Shown here piece by piece: positions 1 through 8,004 of a stretch of DNA of 46,497 nt; position 1 is the stretch's first letter; each line of letters opens with the position of its first letter. The notes beneath the pieces were generated by a model, which was not told the origin of the DNA, ran no database searches, and saw nothing but the letters and a program-made list of their open reading frames with translations. The translations under genes were made by a program, and so were the position numbers. Origin of the DNA: Bacteroidetes bacterium GWA2_40_15 (GTDB taxonomy: Bacteria; Bacteroidota; Bacteroidia; Bacteroidales; VadinHA17); NCBI GenBank assembly GCA_001768195.1, contig MENI01000031.1, positions 1 through 46,497 on the forward strand, in the 5' to 3' direction.

Positions 1-2
1 GC

Positions 3-68
3 GAAGGAGATGTATTGAGGAATCACCTTCTTACAAGCAGGATAAATAAAGATGTGATGAAAGATTAG
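3..68 (+). CDS. Possible 3' end of an upstream gene (partial)
   Basis: One frame is open from the window edge to a TAG at 66-68 and encodes a charged C-terminal tail ending NKDVMKD. No family can be recognised from 21 residues. The main support is positional: the stop codon lies one base before the outer repeat of the DUF559 element, as expected if that element sits just behind a gene. It could equally be a chance open frame. Confidence 0.3.
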   Translation, partial: EGDVLRNHLLTSRINKDVMKD

Positions 69-69
69 C

Positions 70-120
70 TTTTGAAGGAGGGGTGTCCCGACGGTAGCGT
101 CGGGACGGGGTGGTTGATTT
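70..120 (+). repeat. Left composite end of the DUF559 element
   Basis: Order: outer repeat 70-85, perfect 8-bp hairpin (86-93 with 98-105, loop 94-97), inner repeat 106-120. Both repeats recur inverted at the right end, whereas the hairpin stem sequence does not, so stem structure rather than sequence seems to be kept. Confidence 0.75.
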
Positions 121-145
121 CCTGATTCTTTTTACCTTTATTTCT

Positions 146-524
146 ATGCAAAACAAAAACCTCTTCAACAGAAAGGGCCTTAAATCTTTCAGATCATCTC
201 TAAGGAACATGTCCACTTCGGCTGAGGCAGCATTATGGGAGATGCTAAAATCAAGAAAACTTGAAGGAAGAAAATTCAGAAGACAATACAGTATTGGTTG
301 TTACATTGTTGACTTCTGATGTCCTTCAGGAAAACATATAAATACCTGACGGAGATCCACACGGTGAATTTCATAAAATAAAGGATGATGAAAACAGGGA
401 TAAATACCTGGAGAGCTTTGGATTCACTGAATTAAGGTTTGAAAATTGATTTGTATTCCGTGAACCTGAATATTTTAAAAGTGAGATAAGGAAACTTATC
501 AATATAAGGAAAGAATCTATCTGA
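146..524 (+). pseudogene. DUF559 endonuclease-like protein, decayed
   Basis: The ATG at 146 opens a frame with the N-terminal half of a DUF559 protein (Vsr-like/restriction-endonuclease-like fold): the AEAALWEML stretch followed by KFRRQYSIGCYIVDF is characteristic. A TGA at 317-319 interrupts the expected F-Y-C position. The frame then shifts near 340-350, and the second half resumes with DGDPHGEFH and ends at TGA 522-524, with another in-frame TGA at 447-449. Two nonsense codons plus a frameshift make an intact product very unlikely. Family members are about 120 residues, matching the restored length. It lies inside a pair of structured inverted repeats, which suggests the gene and repeats travelled together. 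Confidence 0.8.
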
Positions 525-530
525 TAAACC

Positions 531-606
531 AATCAACCACCCCGGCCGCAATTAGCCTTTGCAATACATTAACTGTCAATGTGCTGCGGCCACCCCTCCT
601 TCAAAA
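531..606 (+). repeat. Right composite end of the DUF559 element
   Basis: Inner repeat 531-544, a GC-rich hairpin (544-550 with 585-591) enclosing a smaller stem (566-570 with 578-582), then outer repeat 591-606. This mirrors the left end in order and orientation. Confidence 0.7.
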
Positions 607-648
607 AGGAGGGGAAACTTTGTTTATTTCATCAAATCAACCACCCCC
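593..648 (+). repeat. Hairpin and extra repeat copy beside the element
   Basis: CCCCTCCTT (593-601) pairs with AAGGAGGGG (606-614) across a 4-nt loop, so the outer repeat is directly followed by an inverted partial copy. A further inner-repeat copy, AAATCAACCACCCC, lies at 634-647. This looks like a solo repeat unit abutting the element. From 649 to 793 I see only AT-rich sequence without a gene. Confidence 0.55.
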
Positions 649-793
649 CAAATATTATGCACGTTCCGAATTTCATAATAAAAATCCGTTTGCCTTTATT
701 GATCCTCCCTGTAAAACATTTTTCAGACTCCTTAACTTGACGGCTATGCCTTCAAAGGCGGACTAAATAATCTGAACTTTTTGCCTCAGAGCC

Positions 794-825
794 TTTGCGC
801 CTTTTCGCCTTTTTTATTATCTTTG
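794..825 (+). promoter_or_regulatory. Bacteroidota-type promoter for prfA
   Basis: TTTG at 794-797 and TATCTTTG (TAnnTTTG) at 818-825 are separated by 20 bp, matching the -33/-7 consensus of Bacteroidota primary sigma factors. The -7 box ends 20 nt before the chosen ATG. Confidence 0.6.
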
Positions 826-845
826 CACCCTGAATTTTGGCAGCT

Positions 846-1931
846 ATGGCAAATAATATGATTCTTGAGAGACTGGAGGGTGTAAGGAGCCGTTTTACTG
901 AGGTTAGCGACCTTCTGACACAACCTGATATTCTGTCTGACATGAAAAAATATGTCAGACTTAATAAGGAATACAAGGATCTGCTGCCTGTTGTCGGGGC
1001 TTATGAAAGATATAAACTTACCCTGAGTAATATCACAAGCACTAAAGAACTTCTGGCAAACGAGAAGGATGAAGAGATGCGCGAGATGGCTAAAATTGAA
1101 CTGGATGAGCTTATGTCGCGAATCCCGGAGATGGAGGAGGAGATTAAAATGCTGATCATACCTGCCGATCCGCAGGATGACAAGAATGCAGTTATGGAGA
1201 TAAGGGCAGGGACAGGTGGCGATGAGGCAAGCATATTTGCAGGAGACCTTTTCCGGATGTATTGTAAATTCTTTGAATCAAAAGGATGGAAGTATGAGAT
1301 CAACAATGTTTCTGAAGGCACTGCAGGGGGGTATAAAGAGATAGTGATGAACGTAACCGGGGAGAAGGTTTATGGTATAATGAAATATGAATCAGGTGTT
1401 CACAGGGTACAGCGCGTACCTCAGACTGAGACCCAGGGCAGAATACACACCTCTGCAGCATCGGTGGTGATACTGCCTGAGGCTGATGAGTTTGATGTTG
1501 ACCTGAGAACCGAGGATATCCGAAAGGATACTTACTGCTCTTCCGGCCCCGGTGGTCAGTCTGTCAATACAACCTATTCAGCAATACGGTTAACACATAT
1601 CCCATCAGGCATTGTAGTAACCTGCCAGGACGAAAAATCACAACTGAAAAACTACGACAAAGCTTTGAAGGAACTGAGGACAAGGCTTTATAACCTTGAA
1701 TATCAGAAATATCTCGATGAGGTTTCGCAGAAACGCAAGACAATGGTTTCAACAGGCGACCGGTCGGCAAAGATCCGCACCTATAATTATCCGCAGGGGC
1801 GCATGACTGATCACAGGATAAATCTGACAATCTACAATCTTCCTTCCATTCTTGACGGAAATATACAGGAGGTGCTTGATAAGCTCCAAATGGCAGAAAA
1901 CGCTGAACGTCTGAAAGAAAGTAATATATAA
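846..1931 (+). CDS. prfA: Peptide chain release factor 1
   Basis: The 361-residue product recognises UAA/UAG stop codons and triggers peptidyl-tRNA hydrolysis on the ribosome. The GGQ loop is present ([15 protein letters not shown] at about 236-238) and will be the target of N5-glutamine methylation if PrmC is present. The codon-recognition tripeptide reads P-Q-T (about 192-194) where E. coli RF1 has P-A-T, still the P-x-T pattern of RF1 rather than the S-P-F of RF2. The ATG at 846 gives [12 protein letters not shown], a normal family start; an upstream in-frame TTG adds only three residues. pyrF starts 10 nt downstream, so the two are probably co-transcribed. Confidence 0.96.
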   Translation: MANNMILERLEGVRSRFTEVSDLLTQPDILSDMKKYVRLNKEYKDLLPVVGAYERYKLTLSNITSTKELLANEKDEEMREMAKIELDELMSRIPEMEEEIKMLIIPADPQDDKNAVMEIRAGTGGDEASIFAGDLFRMYCKFFESKGWKYEINNVSEGTAGGYKEIVMNVTGEKVYGIMKYESGVHRVQRVPQTETQGRIHTSAASVVILPEADEFDVDLRTEDIRKDTYCSSGPGGQSVNTTYSAIRLTHIPSGIVVTCQDEKSQLKNYDKALKELRTRLYNLEYQKYLDEVSQKRKTMVSTGDRSAKIRTYNYPQGRMTDHRINLTIYNLPSILDGNIQEVLDKLQMAENAERLKESNI

Positions 1932-1941
1932 CAACCAGGTT

Positions 1942-2769
1942 ATGAACCATTCGGAATTATTTGAGAGTATTGTAAGTAAAAGATCATTCCTGTGTGTGGG
2001 TCTCGATTCAGAGATTGAAAAGATTCCATCCTTCCTCCTTAAAATGAAGGATCCCGTATTCGAATTCAACAAAATGATTGTTGATGCAACACACAAATTT
2101 GCAGTGGCTTACAAACCAAATATTGCGTTTTACGAATGTAACGGTGCTGCAGGATGGGCCACTCTTGAGGCTACAGTGACTTATATCAGGAGAACCTGTC
2201 CCGGTATCCTGCTGATTGCTGATGCTAAAAGAGGAGATATAGGGAATACCTCAAAGATGTATGCAAAAGCATTCCTGGAAAATATGCCTTTCGATGCTGT
2301 TACGGTTGCACCCTACATGGGTGAAGACTCTGTAACACCATTCCTCTCCTATGCTGATAAATGGGTTGTTCTTCTCGCGCTTACATCGAACAAGGGTGCA
2401 GATGATTTTCAGTATCATAATGAAGACGGAATAAAACTCTTTGAAAGAGTTCTGTCTGTATCACAACATTGGGGTACCATTAATAATATGATGTATGTAG
2501 TTGGCGCTACCCGTGCAGAGACGTTAAATGATATAAGGCAGCTGGTTCCTGATCATTTTCTGCTGGTTCCCGGAGTAGGTGCGCAGGGGGGCAGTCTTCA
2601 GGAGGTGGCAAAATACGGGATGAACAGCAAATGCGGGCTGATAGTCAACTCTTCAAGGGGAATTATCTTTGCTGACAGTACAGAGTCCTTCGCAAAAATT
2701 GCCGGACAAAAGGCACAGGAGATACAGTTCGAGATGGAGGGATACCTATCCGAACGAAATTTGATCTAA
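1942..2769 (+). CDS. pyrF: Orotidine 5'-phosphate decarboxylase (type 2)
   Basis: Converts OMP to UMP, the last step of de novo pyrimidine synthesis, in the cytoplasm. The 275-residue length and the active-site stretch [11 protein letters not shown] (Asp94 and Lys96 of the catalytic network) mark the longer type-2 subfamily, common in Bacteroidota and actinobacteria. The phosphate-binding end VPGVGAQGG and the later NSSRGI are present. It begins 10 nt after prfA with no terminator between. No hairpin terminator follows; instead a pair of dispersed repeats lies downstream. Confidence 0.95.
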   Translation: MNHSELFESIVSKRSFLCVGLDSEIEKIPSFLLKMKDPVFEFNKMIVDATHKFAVAYKPNIAFYECNGAAGWATLEATVTYIRRTCPGILLIADAKRGDIGNTSKMYAKAFLENMPFDAVTVAPYMGEDSVTPFLSYADKWVVLLALTSNKGADDFQYHNEDGIKLFERVLSVSQHWGTINNMMYVVGATRAETLNDIRQLVPDHFLLVPGVGAQGGSLQEVAKYGMNSKCGLIVNSSRGIIFADSTESFAKIAGQKAQEIQFEMEGYLSERNLI

Positions 2770-2793
2770 GACAGTTTAGATCGTATTGGTAAA

Positions 2794-2921
2794 GATTGCT
2801 ACGTCTCCGCCGTGTGGCGGAGCCTCGCAATGACATTGCAAGTAAGGTTGTTTTGATTATCACTTTAAACGAATTCTGATTAGGATGCTGTCATTGCGAG
2901 AAGCGTAGCGCCGAAGCAATC
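2794..2921. repeat. Inverted pair of GTCATTGCGAG-type dispersed repeats
   Basis: A copy at 2794-2834 (minus orientation) contains a perfect 7-bp hairpin, CTCCGCC-GTGT-GGCGGAG. A second copy at 2890-2921 (plus orientation) begins GTCATTGCGAG and ends GAAGCAATC. The two face each other across about 55 bp. This end signature is a widely scattered intergenic repeat in many bacterial genomes. Here it fills most of the gap between pyrF and the next gene. Confidence 0.7.
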
Positions 2922-2957
2922 CCCCCTTTTTTTAACCATTTAATCTTGTTTTTTCCC

Positions 2958-2989
2958 CTTGCACCGTTGAGTCTTTTTTCGTATCTTTA
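2958..2989 (+). promoter_or_regulatory. Possible promoter for the DUF2851 gene
   Basis: CTTG at 2958-2961 and TATCTTTA at 2982-2989 are spaced 20 bp apart. Both boxes are one base off the Bacteroidota consensus. They lie 36 nt before the chosen ATG. Confidence 0.35.
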
Positions 2990-3025
2990 TAATTCTTGCT
3001 GCTTTCTGAACTAATTCGTGCTGAA

Positions 3026-4348
3026 ATGAAAGAGGAATTTCTTCATTTCCTTTGGAAATATAGCCTTTACGACCAGGATAAGTTACTTGATTATGAGGGT
3101 AATAAAATAACTGTTATTCATCCGGGTCTGTATAACCGTGACGCAGGTCCTGATTTTTTCAATGCAAGGATCTCTATTGCAGGGACCTTATGGGCCGGAA
3201 ACGTTGAGATACATACACGTTCATCCCATTTTGACATGCATGGTCATCAGAACGATGAGGCTTTTGACAATGTAATACTGCATATTGTCGCTGAAAATGA
3301 CAGGAAAGTATTTAACTCAAAGGGGGAGGAGTTGCTTACTGCTGAACTTTCTATTGATCCATCGCTGCATAACAGGTACATTTCGCTTGTAAATAATCCT
3401 TTTATAATTGCCTGCCAGGATGAGATCAGGGATTTTGACACTATACTTTTTCAGCACTGGTTAAACTCTCTTGTAGTTGAAAGACTGCAAAAAAAATCAG
3501 AAATGATCCTGAATATTTTTTCAGAGACAGGAAATGACTGGGAGGAGACATTTTACAGGGTTCTTTCCAGGTATTTCGGGTTCAGAGTGAATACGGAACC
3601 ATTTGAAATGCTTGCAATGGCACTTCCATTCAGGATAATCAGGAAGCATGCCGATGACCGGTTTCAGATAGAGTCATTGCTTTACGGTACATCCGGAATG
3701 CTTCAGGAAGGGTTGTTCAGAGAGGCAGTAACAGATCAGTATTACAATGATCTGATAAGAGAGTACAGAATCCTCTCCTGTAAATATTCCATTAAACCTC
3801 TCCATGGATGGATATGGAAATTTTCAAGATTAAGACCATCCAATTTTCCGACTATTCGTATATCACAGCTGGCAGGAATGTTGTCGGTTACAGGAGGTCT
3901 GTTCTCAAGGCTTCTCGAAGTAACAGAAATAAAACAACTTAAAGAGTTATTTGAAGTTGATGCATCCACTTACTGGGATGACCATTTTGTTTTTGGAACT
4001 GTAAAAAAAGGCAGTCCGAAGAAAACCGGTTTGCAGGCTACCGATATCTTTCTTGTAAATGCTGTAATCCCTCTGCTTTTTGTATATGGTAAAAGCCGTG
4101 GACCTTCAGAATATTCTGAACGCGCTCTTTCATTCCTCGATCAGATAAAACCAGAACAGAATTCAATTATTAATGAATGGGCTGCCGTTGGCATTAAAGC
4201 TGAGTCAGCTCACTGTACTCAGGCCCTTTTACAGCTCAGGGATCAGTATTGCAGAAAAAGACGCTGTCTCGATTGCAGAATCGGTTACAGGCTGGTCAGT
4301 TCGGGGATACAGCTTAAAGAGCAAAGTGAGTTGCTCCTGGAGCCATGA
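3026..4348 (+). CDS. DUF2851 family protein
   Basis: A 440-residue cytoplasmic protein without signal peptide or membrane segment. It matches DUF2851, a conserved Bacteroidota family of unknown function: N-terminal FLHFLWKYSLY, the early stretch HPGLYNRDAGPDFFNARI, NVEIHTRSSHF, and a C-terminal Cys pair in CRKRRCLDCRIG. The ATG at 3026 places the first family motif three residues in; an upstream TTG in frame at 2996 would add ten unmatched residues. The HxH-rich N-terminal half suggests a metal or nucleic-acid role, but no catalytic function is established. A 277-bp gap with no gene separates it from rpsO. Confidence 0.85.
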   Translation: MKEEFLHFLWKYSLYDQDKLLDYEGNKITVIHPGLYNRDAGPDFFNARISIAGTLWAGNVEIHTRSSHFDMHGHQNDEAFDNVILHIVAENDRKVFNSKGEELLTAELSIDPSLHNRYISLVNNPFIIACQDEIRDFDTILFQHWLNSLVVERLQKKSEMILNIFSETGNDWEETFYRVLSRYFGFRVNTEPFEMLAMALPFRIIRKHADDRFQIESLLYGTSGMLQEGLFREAVTDQYYNDLIREYRILSCKYSIKPLHGWIWKFSRLRPSNFPTIRISQLAGMLSVTGGLFSRLLEVTEIKQLKELFEVDASTYWDDHFVFGTVKKGSPKKTGLQATDIFLVNAVIPLLFVYGKSRGPSEYSERALSFLDQIKPEQNSIINEWAAVGIKAESAHCTQALLQLRDQYCRKRRCLDCRIGYRLVSSGIQLKEQSELLLEP

Positions 4349-4535
4349 GTTAAAACGGAAAATAATTTGACGAACGAAGCTTTCCTTTTGACTAATAATC
4401 AATTAAATCTTTCTTTTAACGCAACGAATGACCTTATTTTTACGTCTTTATAATAGAAGAGATGCAATAATTTCCCCGGATAACTCGTTTTTCAGATAAG
4501 ATATTTCAGAAAAATATTAAAAAAAAAGAGAATTG

Positions 4536-4568
4536 TTTGATAATTTACATAAAAAAGCCTTATTTTTG
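4536..4568 (+). promoter_or_regulatory. Promoter for rpsO
   Basis: TTTG at 4536-4539 and TATTTTTG at 4561-4568 (exact TAnnTTTG), 21 bp apart. The box ends 57 nt before the rpsO ATG, leaving a leader long enough for translational control by S15, although no specific structure was identified. Confidence 0.55.
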
Positions 4569-4625
4569 CGTTCCAAAATTGGAGACTCGATTTATATTTG
4601 GATTAATAATATTTTGGTCAGAGAC

Positions 4626-4895
4626 ATGTATTTAACAACAGAAAAGAAACAGGAGTTTTTCAAGACATTCGGAACGTCTGAAATCGATACCGGTACTGCA
4701 GAAGGCCAGATAGCCCTCTTTTCGTACAGGATTAACCATCTTACGGAACACCTTAAGAAGAATAAAAAAGATTTCAGTACTCAGCAGGCTCTTATAAAGC
4801 TTGTAGGTAAAAGAAGAAGGCTTCTTGATTATCTTAAGATTAAAGATATCGGGCGGTATCGCGAAATCATAAAAGCGTTGAAATTACGTAAATAG
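4626..4895 (+). CDS. rpsO: 30S ribosomal protein S15
   Basis: The 89-residue product binds the three-way junction of 16S rRNA early in 30S assembly. Diagnostic stretches are TGTAEGQIALFSYRI and the basic VGKRRRLLDYLK. The start is set by family length: the frame stays open upstream to 4533, but the ATG at 4626 gives MYLTTEKKQEFF, the usual N-terminus. It is followed by a strong hairpin terminator and then pnp, the rpsO-pnp order conserved in many bacteria. Confidence 0.96.
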   Translation: MYLTTEKKQEFFKTFGTSEIDTGTAEGQIALFSYRINHLTEHLKKNKKDFSTQQALIKLVGKRRRLLDYLKIKDIGRYREIIKALKLRK

Positions 4896-4901
4896 TGAAT
4901 G

Positions 4902-4928
4902 AAAAGGCAATTGAAAATTGCCTTTTTT
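4902..4928 (+). terminator. Rho-independent terminator after rpsO
   Basis: An 11-bp perfect stem (4902-4912 with 4916-4926), 3-nt loop, and a T run at 4923-4928. It lies 7 nt past the rpsO stop and separates it from pnp. Confidence 0.85.
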
Positions 4929-4979
4929 CATACTGTTTTGATTATCCTGTAATTTCAATATTCATTAAAAGTATAAGTG

Positions 4980-7145
4980 ATGTTTAAAGTAAAAGAGAAA
5001 ATTATTGATCTCGGCGACGGGAGAACAATTACCCTTGAAACAGGCAGAATGGCCAGGCAGGCTGACGGATCTGTACTGTTAAAAATGGGAAAGACAATGC
5101 TGCTGGCAACGGTAGTATCAGCAAAAGAGGCAAAGGAAGATACAGACTTTATGCCTCTTTCCGTTGAATATAAAGAGAAATATGCATCTACGGGCCGCTT
5201 TCCCGGCGGTTTCCTGAAGAGAGAAGCCCGGCCTTCTGATTATGAAATACTTGTATCAAGACTTGTCGACAGGGCATTAAGACCCCTTTTCCCCGATGAT
5301 TTCCATGCAGAAACATTTGTTACAATAAGTCTTGTTTCTGCTGACATGGATATAATTCCGGATGCACTTGCTGGTCTGGCTGCTTCAGCTGCACTTGCAG
5401 TATCAGATATTCCTTTCAACGGACCGATTTCAGAAGTGAGGGTTGCCAGGATAAACAACAAGTTCGTTGTTAATCCTACAGCTTCCCAGCTCAGGGATGC
5501 TGATATCGACCTTATGGTAGGTGCCACATTTGACAATATCATGATGGTTGAAGGTGAAATGAAAGAGGTCTCTGAGGAAGAGATGCTTGAAGCCCTTAAG
5601 GTTGCACATGATGCCATAAAGGTGATGTGCAGGGCGCAGATGGAATTCGCCGAAGAAATTGGATCAACTGTAAAAAGAACATACTGTCATGAGGTGAATG
5701 ATGAGGATCTGCGGAAGAAAGTATGGGCTGAAACGTATGAAAAGTGTTTCCAGGCAGCCAGGACGTCAACTGCAGATAAGCATAAACGGCTCGATGCCTT
5801 TGAGGCTATCATTACTGAATTCCTTGGACAGTACACCGTGGAAAATCCTCTAAATGAAGGTCTGGCTAAGAGATACTATCATGACGTACTCAAGGAAGCT
5901 TCAAGAAGACTCGTCCTCGATGACAATATTCGTCTCGACGGAAGGAAACCCGATGAGATCAGACCCATAGTATGTGAGATTGATCCTCTTCCTGCAACAC
6001 ATGGTTCAGCACTATTCACAAGGGGAGAAACCCAGTCGCTTACCACAGTTACCCTGGGTACCAAACTTGATGAAAAAATTATTGATGACGTTTTGAATAA
6101 AGGAAGTGAAAAATTCACGCTTCATTATAACTTCCCCCCATTCGCCACAGGTGAAGCTAAAGCTTACCGCGGAACAGGCAGGAGAGAAATAGGACATGGG
6201 AATCTTGCTCTCCGTGCTTTGAAGAATATGATGCCGGCTGATGAAGATAATCCTTATGCAATAAGGGTAGTGTCTGACATTCTTGAGTCAAACGGCTCTT
6301 CCTCAATGGCGACGGTATGTGCAGGTACACTTGCCTTAATGGATGCAGGGATCAAACTTAAAAAACCTGTATCGGGTATAGCTATGGGTCTGATAACAGA
6401 TAAGGGTACAAAAAAATATGCAGTCCTTTCAGATATTCTTGGAGATGAGGACCATCTGGGCGATATGGACTTCAAAGTTACCGGTACACGCGATGGCATA
6501 ACTGCCACACAGATGGATATAAAGATCGACGGACTTTCGTTCGAGATACTTACAAAAGCTCTTCACCAGGCAAAAGCCGGCAGGATGCATATCCTCGATA
6601 TTATGAGCAGCACTATTTCCGAACCTCGTCCCGAGCTTAAACCTCATGCACCAAGGATCGAGATGCTTACAATACCGAAGGAACTTATCGGCGCTCTGAT
6701 AGGCCCGGGAGGAAAAGTTATCCAGGAGATACAGCGTACAACAGGTGCAACAATTATTGTTGAAGAGGTTGATGGACATGGCGATGTGAATATTTTTGGA
6801 GAGAATGCTGAAGTAATTACTGCAGCTCTCGACTGGGTGAAGAAGATTGTAACCGTACCCGAAATCGGGCAGGTTTATAAAGGAAAGGTTAAAACGATTG
6901 TTCAGTTTGGAGCTTTTGTTGAGATACTTCCAAATAAGGACGGGCTTCTTCATATCTCAGAGATTGACTGGAAAAAGACAGCAGCCGTTGAGGATGTATT
7001 GAAAGAAGGGCAGGAAGTCGAAGTTAAGATCATCGATATCGATCCTAAAACCGGGAAGATTAAGCTTTCCAGAAAAGAACTTCTTCCGCGTCCGCCAAGG
7101 CAGGAACATGAAAAAAAGCCTGATGAGCCTAAGCAGAATATTTAG
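4980..7145 (+). CDS. pnp: Polyribonucleotide nucleotidyltransferase (PNPase)
   Basis: A 721-residue phosphorolytic 3'-5' exoribonuclease for mRNA decay, normally a trimer. Two RNase PH-like cores are visible: the N-terminal one with [18 protein letters not shown], and the catalytic C-terminal one with FPPFATGEA and later [16 protein letters not shown]. These are followed by a KH domain ([16 protein letters not shown], about 568-583) and an S1 domain ([20 protein letters not shown], from about 631). A basic proline-rich tail ends the protein. The ATG at 4980 is chosen over a GTG one codon upstream. A perfect hairpin terminator follows 6 nt after the stop. Confidence 0.97.
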   Translation: MFKVKEKIIDLGDGRTITLETGRMARQADGSVLLKMGKTMLLATVVSAKEAKEDTDFMPLSVEYKEKYASTGRFPGGFLKREARPSDYEILVSRLVDRALRPLFPDDFHAETFVTISLVSADMDIIPDALAGLAASAALAVSDIPFNGPISEVRVARINNKFVVNPTASQLRDADIDLMVGATFDNIMMVEGEMKEVSEEEMLEALKVAHDAIKVMCRAQMEFAEEIGSTVKRTYCHEVNDEDLRKKVWAETYEKCFQAARTSTADKHKRLDAFEAIITEFLGQYTVENPLNEGLAKRYYHDVLKEASRRLVLDDNIRLDGRKPDEIRPIVCEIDPLPATHGSALFTRGETQSLTTVTLGTKLDEKIIDDVLNKGSEKFTLHYNFPPFATGEAKAYRGTGRREIGHGNLALRALKNMMPADEDNPYAIRVVSDILESNGSSSMATVCAGTLALMDAGIKLKKPVSGIAMGLITDKGTKKYAVLSDILGDEDHLGDMDFKVTGTRDGITATQMDIKIDGLSFEILTKALHQAKAGRMHILDIMSSTISEPRPELKPHAPRIEMLTIPKELIGALIGPGGKVIQEIQRTTGATIIVEEVDGHGDVNIFGENAEVITAALDWVKKIVTVPEIGQVYKGKVKTIVQFGAFVEILPNKDGLLHISEIDWKKTAAVEDVLKEGQEVEVKIIDIDPKTGKIKLSRKELLPRPPRQEHEKKPDEPKQNI

Positions 7146-7151
7146 TGAAAG

Positions 7152-7174
7152 ATCCCGCAATTACGGGATTTTTT
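7152..7174 (+). terminator. Rho-independent terminator after pnp
   Basis: ATCCCG (7152-7157) pairs with CGGGAT (7164-7169) around a 6-nt loop and runs into T6. Confidence 0.8.
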
Positions 7175-7205
7175 ATTGCTAATTGACTTTCTGTTTTTAA
7201 ATTTG
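7174..7205 (+). promoter_or_regulatory. Promoter for the deoxynucleoside kinase
   Basis: TAAATTTG at 7198-7205 is an exact TAnnTTTG box 27 nt before the ATG. ATTG at 7174-7177 is an imperfect -33 box at 20-bp spacing. Confidence 0.5.
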
Positions 7206-7232
7206 ATTTCTCTGACACTAATTACCTAAAGG

Positions 7233-7874
7233 ATGGAAATCAAATATAACTATGTTGTTATTGAGGGCAATATCGGGGCCGGAAAGACCACATTGGCAGG
7301 CAGGATAGCTGAGGAATTCAATGCACGGCTCATCCTTGAACATTTTGCTGATAATCCCTTTTTGCCAAAATTCTACAGCGACCCGGAGAAATACTCATTC
7401 CCTCTGGAACTTTCATTTCTTGCAAGCCGTTACAAACAACTGAAGGAAGAGCTTGTACCGCAGGATCTTTTCAAATCCTTTACTGTTGCCGACTACTACT
7501 TCATGAAGTCACTGGTTTTTGCTGCATCCACACTCAGCGGCGATGAGTACAATCTTTACCGCCAGATCTTCTACATTATTTATGGGTCACTACCTAAACC
7601 CGATATCTATGTATATCTGCATCTTAATCCGGACAGACTTCTGAAGAATATTGAAAAACGGGGCCGCGACTATGAAAAAGGAATAACCCTGGAATATCTT
7701 CAGACAATCCAGGACAGCTATTTTGCCTTCTTCAGGCAGAACCCTGAAAACAGGTATCTGGTTATAGATATAAACGGAATTGATTTTGTTGATGATAAGA
7801 CTCACTATAACAAAATAATAGAGATAATATTCCAAAGGGGCTATCCTACAGGACTGAATATGGGAATTATGTAA
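7233..7874 (+). CDS. Deoxynucleoside kinase (dNK family)
   Basis: A 213-residue cytoplasmic kinase that phosphorylates deoxyadenosine, deoxycytidine or deoxyguanosine in nucleoside salvage. The P-loop GNIGAGKTT spans residues 12-20, and the dNK helix with FPLELSFLASRY follows. The C-terminal part contains the RGRDYEKGITLEYL lid/LID-arginine region. Substrate choice cannot be read from sequence. It is monocistronic: its own promoter follows the pnp terminator, and the next gene has a separate AT-rich leader. Confidence 0.9.
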   Translation: MEIKYNYVVIEGNIGAGKTTLAGRIAEEFNARLILEHFADNPFLPKFYSDPEKYSFPLELSFLASRYKQLKEELVPQDLFKSFTVADYYFMKSLVFAASTLSGDEYNLYRQIFYIIYGSLPKPDIYVYLHLNPDRLLKNIEKRGRDYEKGITLEYLQTIQDSYFAFFRQNPENRYLVIDINGIDFVDDKTHYNKIIEIIFQRGYPTGLNMGIM

Positions 7875-7917
7875 TTTATTTTTTGAAGAAATAGCTGAAA
7901 TAATTACTTATTTTTAT

Positions 7918-7925
7918 TAAATTTG
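7918..7925 (+). promoter_or_regulatory. -7 box upstream of the TPR lipoprotein gene
   Basis: TAAATTTG, exact TAnnTTTG, 79 nt before the ATG. No TTTG lies at the usual -33 distance, so support is moderate. Confidence 0.4.
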
Positions 7926-8004
7926 CCATTGTATCAGAAAAATTACTATATTGTTCGTAATAAACAGAAATCTCACAAATAATTAACATATAACACTTTT
8001 AACT

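Larger units (their letters stand above)
70..606 (+). mobile_element. DUF559-carrying repeat-bounded element (degenerate)
   Basis: A 537-bp unit is bounded by an exact 16-nt inverted repeat (TTTTGAAGGAGGGGTG at 70-85, its complement at 591-606). An inner inverted repeat lies at 106-120 and 531-544 (14 matching bases). Between outer and inner repeats each end carries a hairpin: an 8-bp stem with loop GTAG on the left (86-105) and a 7-bp GC-rich stem on the right (544-550 with 585-591). The only gene inside is a decayed DUF559 endonuclease-like relic. The architecture recalls REP-type palindromes around RAYT transposases, but there is no tyrosine transposase here. That it moves, or once moved, is inference. 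Confidence 0.6.

Noticed and set aside
146-524. Possible stop-codon recoding: two in-frame TGA codons in the DUF559 gene
   Set aside because: A frameshift is present as well, and the first TGA replaces a Tyr-type position rather than a Trp or Cys; no recoding structure was seen. Ordinary decay explains it.
1749-2096. Open frames on the opposite strand across prfA-pyrF, pnp, sucC and other genes
   Set aside because: They overlap strongly supported genes, show no family motifs and have the composition expected of antisense shadows.
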